From assembly GCA_015680685.1 (NCBI GenBank), contig MNCI01020803.1, positions 94,289-158,288 on the forward strand: a DNA stretch of 64,000 nt. The letters run 5' to 3'. This DNA comes from Gnetum montanum. Its lineage: Eukaryota; Streptophyta; Gnetopsida; Gnetales; Gnetaceae. The notes below the pieces were generated by a model. The model saw only the letters and a list, made by a program, of their open reading frames with translations. It had not been told where the DNA came from and did not search any database. Each line of letters starts with the position of its first letter. Positions within the stretch are counted from its first letter, which is position 1. Both the position numbers and the translations under genes were made by a program. Shown piece by piece: positions 11,979 to 24,262 of the stretch.

Positions 11979-14460
11979 ATGTCTCTTTCACAAGGAAGTG
12001 ATAATGCATCATATGAAGAGAACATTCATTTGAGAACCAATGAGATATATATTAAAGAAAATTAGAGTGACCAACCTCATGAAAGAGTTTCATTTGTTCA
12101 TGACCACCCTGACTACGCTCAAGGACTACATTCACCTAAGGTAGATAATCCTAGAGGAGATGAAGTAAGTCCTAGACCAGGGGAGGCTTCAAGGCCTAGG
12201 ACTTCCTCAAAACCTAGAAAAGATAAATCAAGGGACCATGGGGAATACTATAGAAGCCATGAGACTCTCCTAGTTCCTTATCTTCCTCTTCCTCTTCAAC
12301 ATCTAGTTCTAATGAAGATGAACGTAGGTATAGAGATTAAGCTCCACTATGGGGTCAAAATAAGGGTAGAAATCAAAATCATAGGAAAAATCAAAGACCT
12401 CAACATGAACATAGTCGAAACCATCATAATCAGGCAAATAGAAATAACAATTTTCACCATGTCATGTCCAATGACGATGAACCCTTGTTGGCCACTAAGA
12501 GCCCAATGTAGATCACAGAGGCAATTAAAATACCTCATAATCATCAAAAGGAAAGTTGCATCAAAAGACTTAATATGAATAACATCTCTAAATTTATGGG
12601 AGGCTATGATTTTGATCGACAACATCACTTATAAGCCTTCCATGATGCTTGTGCCTTGCAAAATATCGAAAATAAGTGGCAAAAGCTTAAGCTCTTCCCT
12701 AGGATACTAATAGATGAAGTTGAAATTTGGCATAGATTGTTAGCACCAAGTTCCATCCACCAGTGGTCTATAATGGTAGAACTTTTCAATGAAAAATACC
12801 AAACTTATGCAAGAGTGTTCAACATAAGAAAACAAGTCCAAGGATGGAAGCTAGAAAATCATGAACCCTTAGATGTGGCCTTGGATAGATACTATTTGCT
12901 ACTACATAAATGTCCTGGCCATGATTTCTCTCAAAAAGAGAAACTTTTCCACATCATAGATGGGCTTTGTAATGAAATGAGGGAGACCCTTAGGATGTAT
13001 GCTCAAGGTTGATTATATGAACTAAAAGCCCATCAGATACAAAGGCTAATCGAGAAGGTGGAAAAAAAAGAAGAAGAGCTATGTAAATGAGAGAATGTTG
13101 AGAAATATCACTAGGACCCAACTCTTCAAAAGAAGAGGATCCCTATCCATGATGAGGAAAAAGAGGCAACTCTCAATGAGGTGATTTCACAACAAACCTT
13201 GCCACTGCAACAATCTCTTGATGAACTCTAGGCAAGGCTAGATAGGATGTTAGAGTGGATAAATGAAAACGCTACAACTTTCATAGAAACTATAGAGGAG
13301 AAGGTAACATAAAATGAACTAGGTGATCACAATAAACGAAGGAAGAAGAACCAAGAAATAGCTAGAAACACTTATCGATAAATAGGGAAAATGGCTATAA
13401 AAGAAGAGGCTATAGACTCAACCATAGAAGAAGATGATGGATGTGACATCTACCTATATGACCATCAAAAGGGCTATTACCCAATCATGTTACATCTACA
13501 TGAGTATTGGGCTTTTGCATTGAATCCCAAGTTTGTACAAAAGCAAATGCCTAAAAAATTACCTTTCTCACAACGTAATTATAGACAATCCTACAACCAA
13601 CCATACCATCCTAGTGGAACTTCATACCAGTCTCAACACTATCATCCAATGTAGTGGAAAAATCCATAGTCGTGGAGGGGCCATCATCAAACCAGCACTA
13701 CCCTTACTACTAGTCGAATCTGTACAAGTATTATGTTTAACAACCTATTTCCCTAACTAGTTCTACTTCCTCTACTTCAAATTGCTACTACCACTCTCCT
13801 GAATATCATCGTGGCACAACATCTTCTAAAGGATCACCACCTCACACCTATCATCCTTCATCATATCCTCAATATTCTCATACTTTCCTCCACCATATGT
13901 CACCACCAGCAACACAGGAAGGTTCAACACCACAACATCAACAAGAAAATGCCAATTGTGCTACGAACATACATAGAAATGATAATGCTAGTAGATCTCC
14001 ACCACAACCTTGGAAAGGCCCTTTCTTTAGGATGCTTCCCATGCATAAGCACATCACTTGTGGACCTGCTAACTCACGTAAACTAGTACAAAGCCAATCA
14101 AGTGCAACACCCTTCCTTCCACAACCAATGTCCTCTAATCCTACACAAAGGCCAACATCTGTTGTTACTCTAGCACCTAACAAAAGCGATGAATCTAGCA
14201 CTATGGAGAGACAAAAGAATCCATGCATCACTACTAATAGTAAAGGGTGTAGTTGTGGGCCGAAAACTCAAAATATTAATACGGCCCACAATAAAGTTCA
14301 GGAGTAGGTGTGTGAGCAAAAACCAGTCTACGTAGTAGCCACTAAACCAAAAGACACCCAGTGGCTTGAAAATGAGAATATAAAATTATTTCAAAGATGC
14401 ATGAATGCAACTAATTCACTTATTAGTTCTAGTCATAAGAAAATGGACCAAATATAGGAC
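11979..14460 (+). pseudogene. Element A gag remnant
   Basis: The reading frame opens MSLSQGSDNASYEENIHLR and is then broken by many stops and shifts. The best block is 12656-13012, with a retrotransposon-gag signature: W-rich 'IENKWQKLKLFPRIL', 'SSIHQWSIMVELFNEKY', 'HEPLDVALDRYYLLLHKCPGH' and 'EKLFHIIDGL'. Downstream is a Pro/Gln/His/Ser-rich tail (13391-14307) of low complexity. No CCHC knuckle, protease or RT is recognised. Stops in the Met frame, for example near 12064 and 12630, mark it as dead. Confidence 0.65.
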
Positions 14461-14949
14461 TTAGATAGATATCTTACACTCTGATTATACACTAAAAAAG
14501 GATATTAAACATGAAGACTTGGGGATTAAAATAAAAAATTAAGAATAAGAAGAAAATACATCTAGATCCCCCAAAATGGAAATACGTTCAAGTATAGATG
14601 AAGATACATCTCCAAATGATCCAAATCAAACTATCACCAATGTTAGATGTGGCACCACATGATTAATTAAATCAGTAACTATGATAGATGGGAAACCGAT
14701 GGTGTATAACCAGGGGATTATGTAGCCCATCTCCCAAATGTGTAGCCATAAGATTAGTTTTGGGGTAGATGTTCCATCTTGGTTCAAGAACTAATAAGTG
14801 TTTTCACCTTATTTTTGTTTTATAGTTTTTTATCATTTTTTTATTTCTTCCAAAATTTTCTGATTCTTCATATGTTTTCCATTTCTTAATATTTTTCTTT
14901 TCTTTACATTTTTTCCTTTTCTTGAGTCATTTCCTTTATGTTTATTGAA
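14461..14949. other. Element A interior without recognisable coding
   Basis: A short piece of degenerate open frame near 14640-14795 may be the tail of a protease-like region but cannot be assigned. A T-rich stretch (14800-14940) follows. The last five bases TTGAA are the left copy of the solo LTR B target duplication. Confidence 0.4.
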
Positions 14950-15319
14950 TGATGAGCGGTGAGGTACCCCTATGCCTAACCATATGAATACAAGCATTCA
15001 TGCATGATTCGGTCAAACTCCAAGGATTAAGTGCTTATGCGCCTACACAAAACAAGGATGAGTTATGCAGTTGTTGTCTTCCCAAGATTACTTGTAAGGC
15101 ACAATTGTATGGTTAAGTAAACTCGAGGTATATTATTTTTATGTTTTTTATATTTTCTATCTTAGTCTCCTAAGTGTGTGTAATGAAAAGATTTAATTAA
15201 CTAATGGATTTTTATAACTCTAATGTGAATAAAACCCTAACACTAGCATCCGTTCCCACTCTCTGGACACATCCTAAACTAGTGTAACACTACTGGGATT
15301 ACCAAATGCTAGTCATTAC
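14950..15319 (-). mobile_element. Solo LTR B, left part
   Basis: Starts TGATGAGCGGTGAGGTACCC, homologous to the LTRs at 10844 and 63406 and, in reverse complement, to element A's own LTR. It breaks at ATTAC (15315-15319), where element G is inserted, and resumes at GTTAC (41803). The flanks of the joined LTR are TTGAA (14945-14949) and CTGAA (42289-42293). Confidence 0.8.
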
Positions 15320-17339
15320 TAAAACACCATCAATTTTTGGCTCTTTTGACTTACCATTAGATTTGTTCGAGCATTGAGACCTAGGAAAACTTTCTCCAAG
15401 TGTGGTGTCACACTGGGTTGCGTAAACAGCATGGCACCTTAGAAGTCCTAATGTCTACCAAGCTTTTTTTGAGCTTTTCTGCTATGCTCTTCAGCATAGC
15501 CAACGCAGCACACATTTTCAAGGCCAGTTTGCACAAAAGGCACACTGAGGGTGGACTAAACAATTCAGCAAATTTTCTATCTTCTAGGTCATCAAGTTTG
15601 CTACGCTCTCTAGCTTGCTCAACTTAACACATGTCCTAGTTGCCAGTCCACCCCAATGCCAGGCTAGGAGTTTTCAAAACTGTTTAGGATGGACAAAATA
15701 GTTTGGAAAATTTTCTATGTTTGGACCTGTTACGCTCTACTACGCTACACAGCATAGACAATGTAGCAGTCCATGTCGGGCTAAAATTTTCCTAAGTGTT
15801 AAACCAAACATAGAAGGTGCATTTGGCAAGTCTTTAACCTCCAAGGCTGCTTGTCCTGCTTCATCCTCAGAGCATGATCAAGGCCCCATGGAAAAGTATG
15901 ACAAGTTGGGTTAAAATTTTCTCAAAATGAGGTGTTACGCTGTCCTACGTTGTGTAGCATAGCACAGTGTAGCAGAGGTGCCTGTGCCAAAAGTTGTCCA
16001 AAATGAAGCCAGGAGATATCAGGCTCTCTCAACATGAAAGATGTACTGGCTAGATGCCAAAGTTACTTACCTTGTTGAATCCCAAAGTAATGTCTTCAAT
16101 TTTTTGACAAAATTCATGGAAAATGAATGCTACACTCTACTATGCTGTGCAGCGTAGATAGCATAGCAGGCCAAAATTGCAAAATTTTCTAAGTATTCAC
16201 ACCACGTTTCATTACGCTAGGCAGTGTAGACAACGTAGCACTTGGAAAACTTCTCTAAATGCCTTCCAAAAGTGTCCAGAGCTTGCCATCAACCTTCATT
16301 CCTTCTCCAGCATCTCTCCGATAGCCAAAATGAGTAGTTTTTTTTGTTTTTGCACCCCCTGTTGGTCCCCAAAATTATCCCTATTCTTGACCCTACTCGA
16401 AAGAGGAGGGAAGAGGTAGTCCCAAAGCATAGGCTCCAATTTGCATTTTTTCTAGGAATTCTGTAAAAACAAGGTAGTCTTTCATGTCTTGGCACATGCA
16501 ATTTGGGCAATATGATCATAGTTTGGCAAATTTTCAATCCTTGTTCTTATCCCACCGAGCATAGCACCACAATGTAGCACATCAGTGTAACATAGCCACG
16601 TTCATGCTATGTGGGGCCCAGGAGATGTGGCATCCAAACCACACCTCTCCACCAACCCTGGCTCTATAAATACCTTAGTAATCGATAGTCTAAGGGTTAG
16701 TTTTTGTAGTTGGCTTTGGCAGAAGATTGGTGAGAAAAAAGTGGATGAGTAGCAAATCTTAGCATTAGAGTCTTCCAAACCTTTGTTCCACTCCCTTACC
16801 TGAATGTGACACCTACACATCCACAGCATAACAACTCTCAGTCCAGCAAGCATCAGCCCCTTAGTGTCTATTGACACCACATCTGCAACACTCTAGAGGG
16901 TATGATCATATTGCCTCACTGCCCAACCATTTCTATCTATGTTGCACGCCAATTTTACACATCATTCAATCAAAAGCGACGTCCCCCAATATTGGGGTAG
17001 TGCATTTCTTTACTCGCACTCTCCTTTCATTCTTTTTCTATAGTATTTTAAACTATTAACATATCTATTTTCTTCTATTTTCATATACACGCACATTGAT
17101 ATTCTCTCTCTGTTACGCACATTTCGTTCCCATTTATTCCAAACTCTTATACATGATGATTTAAAATCATTATCTATGAATGGTTATTGGACACCATGTA
17201 AGTTCCTGATTGATCGACTAGACCGCTCAAGGCACCTCATTTCCATTTTCCTTGGCATCACCCTCCTATGGACTCACTGTTAGGCTGTGCGTCTGACAAC
17301 CTCTCGATGTTCCAATCACTGACATTTTCAAAGGCTACA
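15320..17339 (+). repeat. Element G 5' LTR
   Basis: About 2020 bp, collinear with 39793-41802; shared landmarks are 'CCAAGTGTGGTGTCAC' near 15396 and 39867 and the 3' end 'GACAACCTCTCGRTGTTCCA'. A CTATAAATACCT promoter-like TATA box lies near 16662. The first half is studded with TACGCT/AGCGTAGC-like motifs. By eye the two LTRs differ at roughly one base in ten, so the insertion is old. Confidence 0.85.
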
Positions 17340-17362
17340 ATTTTTGCACTAGAAGGAGGGCT
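17340..17362 (+). promoter_or_regulatory. Element G primer-binding-site-like sequence
   Basis: TTTTTGCACTAGAAGGAGGG immediately follows the LTR. It resembles TTTGGCGCTAGAAGAAGGG, found after the LTR of the small element at 57104, and GCGCTAAAAGGAGGG, which opens the third internal repeat at 24655. The tRNA is not identified. Confidence 0.5.
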
Positions 17363-19994
17363 TGAACCTCCGTGTCCCTTCTATGTGTCACGGGTAGTCT
17401 CACGTGCCTTGTGTACCTCCTTGTTATCATAAATGTAACACGCCTATGGACCTGCTATGGTAGTAGCTAGATTACAGGCCAGCACAAGGGTTGTTTATGT
17501 TTTAGTCAATACAGTTGGCTCCTAGGTGACAGTTCCCTTGGAACCCTGTAGGACAAAAAGCCCAAAATGGTGTATTGTGTTAAGCTCTCTATGTTTCATG
17601 TAGTGTGACATGTATAGTGTAACAAGTGTAGCATAACAACTTTTTCAACATGATAGTCCCACCTAGTGTAGAACACGTAGCAGTGTAAAAAACTATTTTA
17701 CCAACGTTTTTAGACTTTACCATTTCTAGCCTACTTTCTAGGTAGCTTACCTATTTCTTTGCTTCTTACGTCCTTTTTAACATAGTAAAAATGAGCCCAC
17801 CTAGCACCTTAGTCACCACCATGAGCTTGGGGATAGTCCATCCCTTGCAACATGTGATGGATCTCGCGCAACCACCTACTCCAGTGCTGATACCATGGCA
17901 GTCTCTTCGACTACAACATCAATCGCCTAAATGCATGACCCGTGATGAAGAGTGATATAACTTCTTATTTGCAAGAATCCAAGCAAGCCTACCACTAGAC
18001 TTTCAAGAATTTTAAGAAAAGCATAACTTTAAAATTATTCATCAAAATGGGAGGGAGTTCCTTCCTACTCCTGATGGCATCATACCACTCACTGAAACAT
18101 TTCAATGGATATTGAATCAACATATTCGACTAAGTGGGTCAAAAGAGTGAGACACGGTGTCTCACTATGAGGAACCCCTTCATGATGGGCAAGAGAAATT
18201 TGACTCCCATTCTAAAAGTGGTGGCCGCTTTACACCTCAACTTCATAGAACACTTCTATGTTATATCCACACTAGTTACAGTCCTCTACCTCTTTGGAAA
18301 TAGCTACAATGCTTTTACAGCCCAAACCTTCCTGGGTGGTGGGTAGCCACCAAATGTTGTCAACACAGCAACATGTAGGGTCTTCAGCTTTGTTTCCCTT
18401 TATCATCTCTTCACAGTCTGTTCAAGTTGCATAGCCAACGTCTGTAATGCCTATGCTACCATATGTACATACCATGCCTACATCGCAACTACAAATAAGC
18501 CCTATTTCCATGGCCTCTTCTACATCAATTCCACTGTTAGTAGTAGCCCCAACCTCAACTACATGGTGACCAGCGACGTCCTTTCCTACTGTCCAAATGC
18601 CTCAGGTGCTGCAATATGTGCAACCTCAAAGGTATCAAGCCTCACATATGGTGCAACCAACCATGGGGCTATGGACTACTCTAGCAATAGGGCAGGCAAC
18701 CATTCCCACAACACCACCAATGGTGGTTGCTCTAGCAACACCACCCATAGGATTGTGGACCTCCTAGACAGCACCACCAATGGAAGTGGCTTTGATAGCA
18801 CCCCCAATTGAACCAATAGTTGTACCAACAACACCACTAATGATGCTTGCACTAGCAATACCACTAGCAATTCAACTCACGCAACCTTCTATAGCATCCC
18901 CATGTTTGGACCAAGCCTTTTAGCTCATTCAGACCCTCACCAATGAATTCAAGAAGCTTAAAGCCACTAGCCCTAAAATAGTCCAAGTAATGAACTTTTA
19001 TCATGATGACCCAATTAGCCTAGTTGCTCCTTCACATACATTTCCTAATGGGGTACAACTCCCCTAGTTCATAAAATACAATGGAGAGGGTGATCTGAAC
19101 TCTCATCTAGTAACTTTTAGATCTGATTCCTTATTACTACAACCATGGACGCATGATAACTTAGAGGAATATCACTTTAATTCCTCTAGGCCATACACCT
19201 CGCCTAACCCACATCAGGTTAGGAAATAGTTACAAGATTAGGGCATGATCCTATTTTACTTCTCTAATCTTTTTCTTTTAACATTATTCCTTGTACAGGC
19301 TTCAATTTTGCATTGTGTTTACCTTTTGTATTAATTAAACTAGCGATGGCCCGAAATGGCCTTAAGCTAACTATGGCCCAAAATGACCTTAAAGTATCTC
19401 ATGGCTCGCCAAGGCCTAAAACTAGCAACCCACTCTTTATGTTAACTATCCATGGCCTAAAATGGTCTTAAACTAGCCATGACCTGAGATGGCCTTAAAC
19501 CAGCCATAACCTGAAATGGCCTTAAACTAGCTACAGCCTGAAATGGCCTTAAACTAGCTAGAGCCTGGAATGGCCTTAAACTAACTACGATTCGAAATGG
19601 CCTGAAACTATAACATGGGTGTCACAAAGGGCCTAAATACATCAAAAAAAGCATTAGGCAAAGGAAATAAAACAAGAAATTTACTTTTCATTAAATTGCA
19701 AATACATGGCCCAAAATCATGTTCACACATAGAGTTGTAACATGGCCCGACAACAGGGATTACATTTTAAAATCATAGAACATCAATGAAGAGGCTATGG
19801 ATCTTCTCTTGTGTCCTTATCTACTACCCCACTAGGTCCTACATCCTTGATGGGATCTTGCATGAATCAAGAATGAGACAATAAATCAATGAGTGAGCAA
19901 GGTAATGCATAAGGCTATCATGCGATAGATTGTAATAAACTAAAACCTGGCTAACCTGAGATGGGCCCACATCCATCTCTAGTGTTATCTGGTG
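17349..19994 (+). repeat. Element G gag-protease tandem block, copy 1 (internally deleted)
   Basis: First of three tandem blocks, opening CTAGAAGGAGGGCTTGAACC and closing just before the same motif at 19995. It keeps the N-terminal gag-like part (about 17800-18960) with the TNG/TTN-rich stretch. It then jumps near 19150 from the gag core ('SLLLQPW') directly to the block end ('DNLEEYHFNSSRPY'), so the gag C-terminus and protease are missing compared with copy 2. The end carries the GGCCTTAAACTAGC array (19345-19610). Confidence 0.8.
19345..19612 (+). repeat. GGCCTTAAACTAGC array, copy 1
   Basis: A degenerate tandem array with unit about 25-27 bp of the form ACTAGCTAYRGCCYGAAATGGCCTTAA, roughly nine units. 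It lies after the gag-protease block end. Equivalent arrays are at 23990-24262 and 29005-29250. Confidence 0.8.
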
Positions 19995-21247
19995 CTAAAA
20001 GGAGGGCTTGAACCTCCATGTCCCTTTTATGTATCACAGGTAGTCTCGCATGGCTTCTATACCTCCTTGCTAGCATAAATTTAACACCCCTATTGATAGT
20101 TCACAAGTCAGCATAGGGGTTGTTTACGTTTCGATTGGTATAGTCAGGTCCTAGTTGATAGTTCCCCTAGAACTCCACAGGACAAAAAGCCCAAAATGGT
20201 GTATTGCATTAAGCTCTCTATGTTCTGTGTAGCATGATATGTATAGCGTAACAAGTGTAGTGTAACAACTTTGTTAGTGTGATAGTCTTGCTTAGCGTAG
20301 CAAGTATAGCAGCATAAACCACTATTTTTCCAACGTTTTTAGACTTTACCATTTCTAGCATGCTTTCTGGGTAGCTCACCTATTTCTTTGCTTCTTACAT
20401 CCTTTTTGACATAGTAAAAATAAGCCCACCTAGCACCTTAGTCACCACCATGAGCTTGGGGATAGCCCATCCCTTCCAACAAGTGATGAATCCTGAGCAA
20501 CCACCTAGCCTAATGCCAATACCATGGTAGTCTCTTCGACTGCAACATTAATTGGCCAAATGCACGAAGAGCGATATAACTTCTTATGTGTAAGAATCCA
20601 AGCGGGAATACCGTTGGACCATCATGAATTCAAAGAGATCTTCAGCTTCGTTTCCCTTTATCATCCCTTTACAATTCATTCAAGTTGCACAACCAATGTT
20701 TGTAATGCCTACATTGTCATATGTACATACCATGCCTACATCGTAACCACAAATAAGCCCTATTTCCATGGCCTCTTTTATGCCAGTTCCATAGTTAGTA
20801 GCATCCCCAAACTCAACTGCATGGTGTCTAGCAACATCCTTTCCTACAGTCCAGATGCCTTAGGCGCCTCAGTATGTGCAACGTCAAACATATCAAGCCT
20901 CACATATGGTGCAACCAACCACGGGGCTATGGACTACTTTGGAAATGGGGCTAGCAACCATTCCCATAGCACCACCAATGGTGGTCACTCCAACAACACC
21001 ACCCATAGGATTGTGGGCAACCCAGATAGCACCACCAATGGGAGTGGCTCCTACAACACCCCCAATGGGACCAATAGCTACACCAATAGCACCACCAATG
21101 ATGCCTACACTAGCAGTACCACTAGCAATTCAACTTATGCAACCTTCTGTAGCATCCCCAAGTCTGGATCAATCCTTTCAGCTCATTCAAACCCTCATCG
21201 ATGAAGTTAAGTAGCTTAAAGTTGTTGACTCTAAAATAGTCCAAGTA

Positions 21248-21622
21248 ATGAACTTTTATCATGATGACCTGATTAGCCTAGTTGTTCCTCCACTTATGTT
21301 TCCTACTGGGGTACAACTCCCCCAATTCACAAAATACAATGGAGAGGGTGATCCAAACACCCATATAGTTACTTTTAGATCTGAGTTCTTATTACTACAA
21401 TGGTCACATGCAATCATCCATGTTTTCGTCATGTCCTTGACTGGCAAAGCTTTAGACTGGTATCGCGTGCTTCCTCGTGTGTCTATTTCAACATTAGAAG
21501 AATTGTTAAGTCAATTGGTCACTTGCTTCAAGTATAACTTGAAGCCAAAGGTCACATTAGACCAGCTTATGAATTTCAAACAGGAACTGTTAGAATCTGT
21601 CCAGAAATTCATACGGTGCTAG
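21248..21622 (+). pseudogene. Gag core of copy 2
   Basis: An open run of 124 codons with the plant gypsy gag signature: 'PQFTKYNGEGDPNTHIVTF', 'LTGKALDWYRVL', 'SISTLEELLSQLV' and 'EQELLESVQKFI'-like motifs. It would assemble the capsid of the retrotransposon particle. It is followed by an in-frame stop (TAG at 21620) where copy 3 reads W (TGG), so copy 2 is interrupted by a point mutation. Upstream N-terminal gag is in 20524-21204. Confidence 0.7.
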
Positions 21623-23248
21623 AGTGCTGCCTTAAATGAAATTCATGAACCAATTGCAAAAACCCATTCACTTGCTATTTTCAAGGGTGCTATGAATGAC
21701 TTTATTAAGTCTAAGCTATATTATTTAGCACCATGCTTTCTTAGCCAAGCTTTTGCACAAACAAAAAGTATACAAGATGTAGCAAAAGCTAATAAAGACC
21801 TAGCCTATGTAGCTTACAGAAATGTGCATGTGAAGAAAGAAAAGGAAAAGGGCAAGGCCACAACAACCACTGTGGCCACTGTAGTTAATAAAATTAAGCC
21901 CAATAACAACAAGCAGGCAACCAAAATTCCTAAGCCCACGATTTCTACCACTAAAATTCCAAGCCCTACAATGCGAGAGCTAGCCAACCCCTAGTGTCAA
22001 CAGCCGCGGCACAAACTCTGTCAAGGCCAAATTTTGAGAGTAAGGATCACTCTAAATACACCCCATTGCCAATTAAGCTGTCAAAGCTGTTGGACTAATT
22101 GTTGAATGTTGGGCACATTCAATTTAACCAAATGTTAGAGGAGGCTTGTAAGCATCATGAGAGGTATTGTGAAATCCTTTGAGACCCCTCTATAGCCATG
22201 CCTAACAAGTCTCCTGTGCCTAAAAATTTTAGGCTTGAACAATTCTATAACTACCACCAGTTGTTTGGTCATAACACTGACTATTTCCTAGCATTAAAAG
22301 ATGACATCCAATGTATGATTGATCAAGGTAAGCTAGTTCTTGATGAAACTAGTCCTATCCGGCTAGAAAACCAGTCAATGAACGTCTACAAAGACTCGTT
22401 GAACACTAATAATGTAGGCTACACTATTAATGTTATTAGAATTTATGATAGTATAGAATCTACACATAAGTTGTTTTTGGTACATGCACCTTCTCAAGGT
22501 ACTTTAGCTTCAGTGACACCTAGGCCATAGCCTCCTTTTGTTATTAAGAGGCCACCATAGGGGCCCGATACCCCTTTTGTAATTAAGGCCCCTCAACGTG
22601 CTATTGCAACAATGCATGTGCCTTTTGTTATAAGGGTACCAAAGCATACAAACTCACCACCTACCTAGAGTTTGGTGGCTAGAACTGCATCATAACCTCC
22701 TTGCCTAAGAAAATGTCATGAGTGCCTAGTGGATAAGATGACTAAAGAGCATACTGTGCTAGGCCCCCCTAAGCCCATCCCATTATCGGTGATTCCCATG
22801 GCCTCACAATTTAAAGATAAAATAGAAATGCATTCACAATAAGCAATTGCTGAGGCTCAGAAACCTGCCACTCAACCAAAAGCCACGTCCTCTTTTCTTC
22901 AAGGAATTTGTCTCTCAGGGCACATGGAGGAAGTAAAAACTACAAAGCTACTGGGTGTTGGAAAAGACTTTCTAAACACCCTTACACAAGTTAAACAAGC
23001 TCTAAAACAAAACAAAAATACAACATTAAGCTTGTACAATTTAATAATGACCTCTGTAGCACACCGTGAAGCCTTGATCCACATGTTGGCATCTATAACT
23101 GTTAAAGAAGACATGCCCTCAGAGGAAGCAACCATTCATGCTGTTATGCTTTCATCTATGGCTAAAGAAACACAAGCAACTCACTTGACTTTTCATGATG
23201 AAGCTATTACTGTTGATTCTAAAAAGGTTCAAGTAACCACTGCCCCCT

Positions 23249-23875
23249 ATGTTCATAACGATTCGGGTAGGTCAATACAAGATTCATAGGATGCACGTTA
23301 ATGATAGAGCCACAACCAATGTGATTCTGTTCCCTATTGTTGACAAGCTGAGCCTAGTAGACCAAATCAAGCCCACGAAAACTTCTTATCTAAATTCCTT
23401 CAACAAGACAAGCGTTATGGTCAAAGGGACCATCGCTATCAACTTTGTAGTAGGGTGTTAGTTCCCCACTAGTGTAGAATTCATTGTGGTGGAAGAGATG
23501 CCTAGGTTCAACTTGATCTTGGGAAGATCTTGGTTAGCTCAACTAAGGGCTATCTCTTCACCAATACACCAAGAGATCCATCTACCCTATGTAGGTAGAG
23601 AAGTGGTGATCTTCGGTGATGATGTAGCCCCTTGGGCTATAAACAACATAAACATGAAGCAAGGGTCAAAGATAGAAATCTCTAAAGATGTGTCACCTAT
23701 CAATGTCAAAACCCAATGTTGCCTTGCCAATAAGCCTGACAAAATTGACAACCTGCACAAACAAACTATATGGGCAGAGTTTCCTTTCTCAACAGCCAAT
23801 GATAACTTAGAGGAATATCACTTTAAGTCCTCCAGGCCATACACCTCACCTAACCCACATCAGGTTAGGAAATAG
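23249..23875 (+). pseudogene. Aspartic-protease-like segment of copy 2
   Basis: Frames 23249-23461 and 23486-23875 read through a protease-like fold: active-site region 'HVNDRATTNVILFPIVDKL' (copy 3 has DDGATTNV, the more plausible ancestral form), a mid-region 'VEEMPRFNLILGRSWLAQL' and 'IHQEIHLPYVGREVVIFGDD'. This matches the retropepsin-like domain that follows gag in gypsy polyproteins. A stop (TAG) at 23459 separates the two halves, so it is inactive. Confidence 0.6.
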
Positions 23876-23989
23876 TTACATGATTAGGGCATGACCCTAT
23901 TTTACTTCTTTGATTCTTTTTCTTTTAACACTATTCCTTGTACAAGCTTAAATTTTGCATTGTGTTTACCTTTTGTGTTAATTAAACTA

Positions 23990-24262
23990 GCTATGGCCTA
24001 AAATGACCTTAAACTAACTATGGCCCGAAATGGCCTTAAACTAGCTATGGCCCAAAATGGCCTTAAACTAGCTATGGCCCAAAATGACCTTAAACTATCT
24101 CACAGCCTGCCAAGGCCTAAAACTAGCAACCCACTCTTTGTGTTAACTACCCATGGCCCAAAATGACCTGAAACTAGCTATGGCCTGAAACGACCTTAAA
24201 CTAACTACAGCCTGAAATGACCTTAAACTAACTACAACCTGAAATGACCTTAAACTATAACA
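23990..24262 (+). repeat. GGCCTTAAACTAGC array, copy 2
   Basis: Same unit as the array at 19345, arranged as CTATGGCCCGAAATGGCCTTAAACTAG-like repeats with an interruption ('AGCAACCCACTCTTTGTGTT') shared by all three arrays. Confidence 0.8.
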
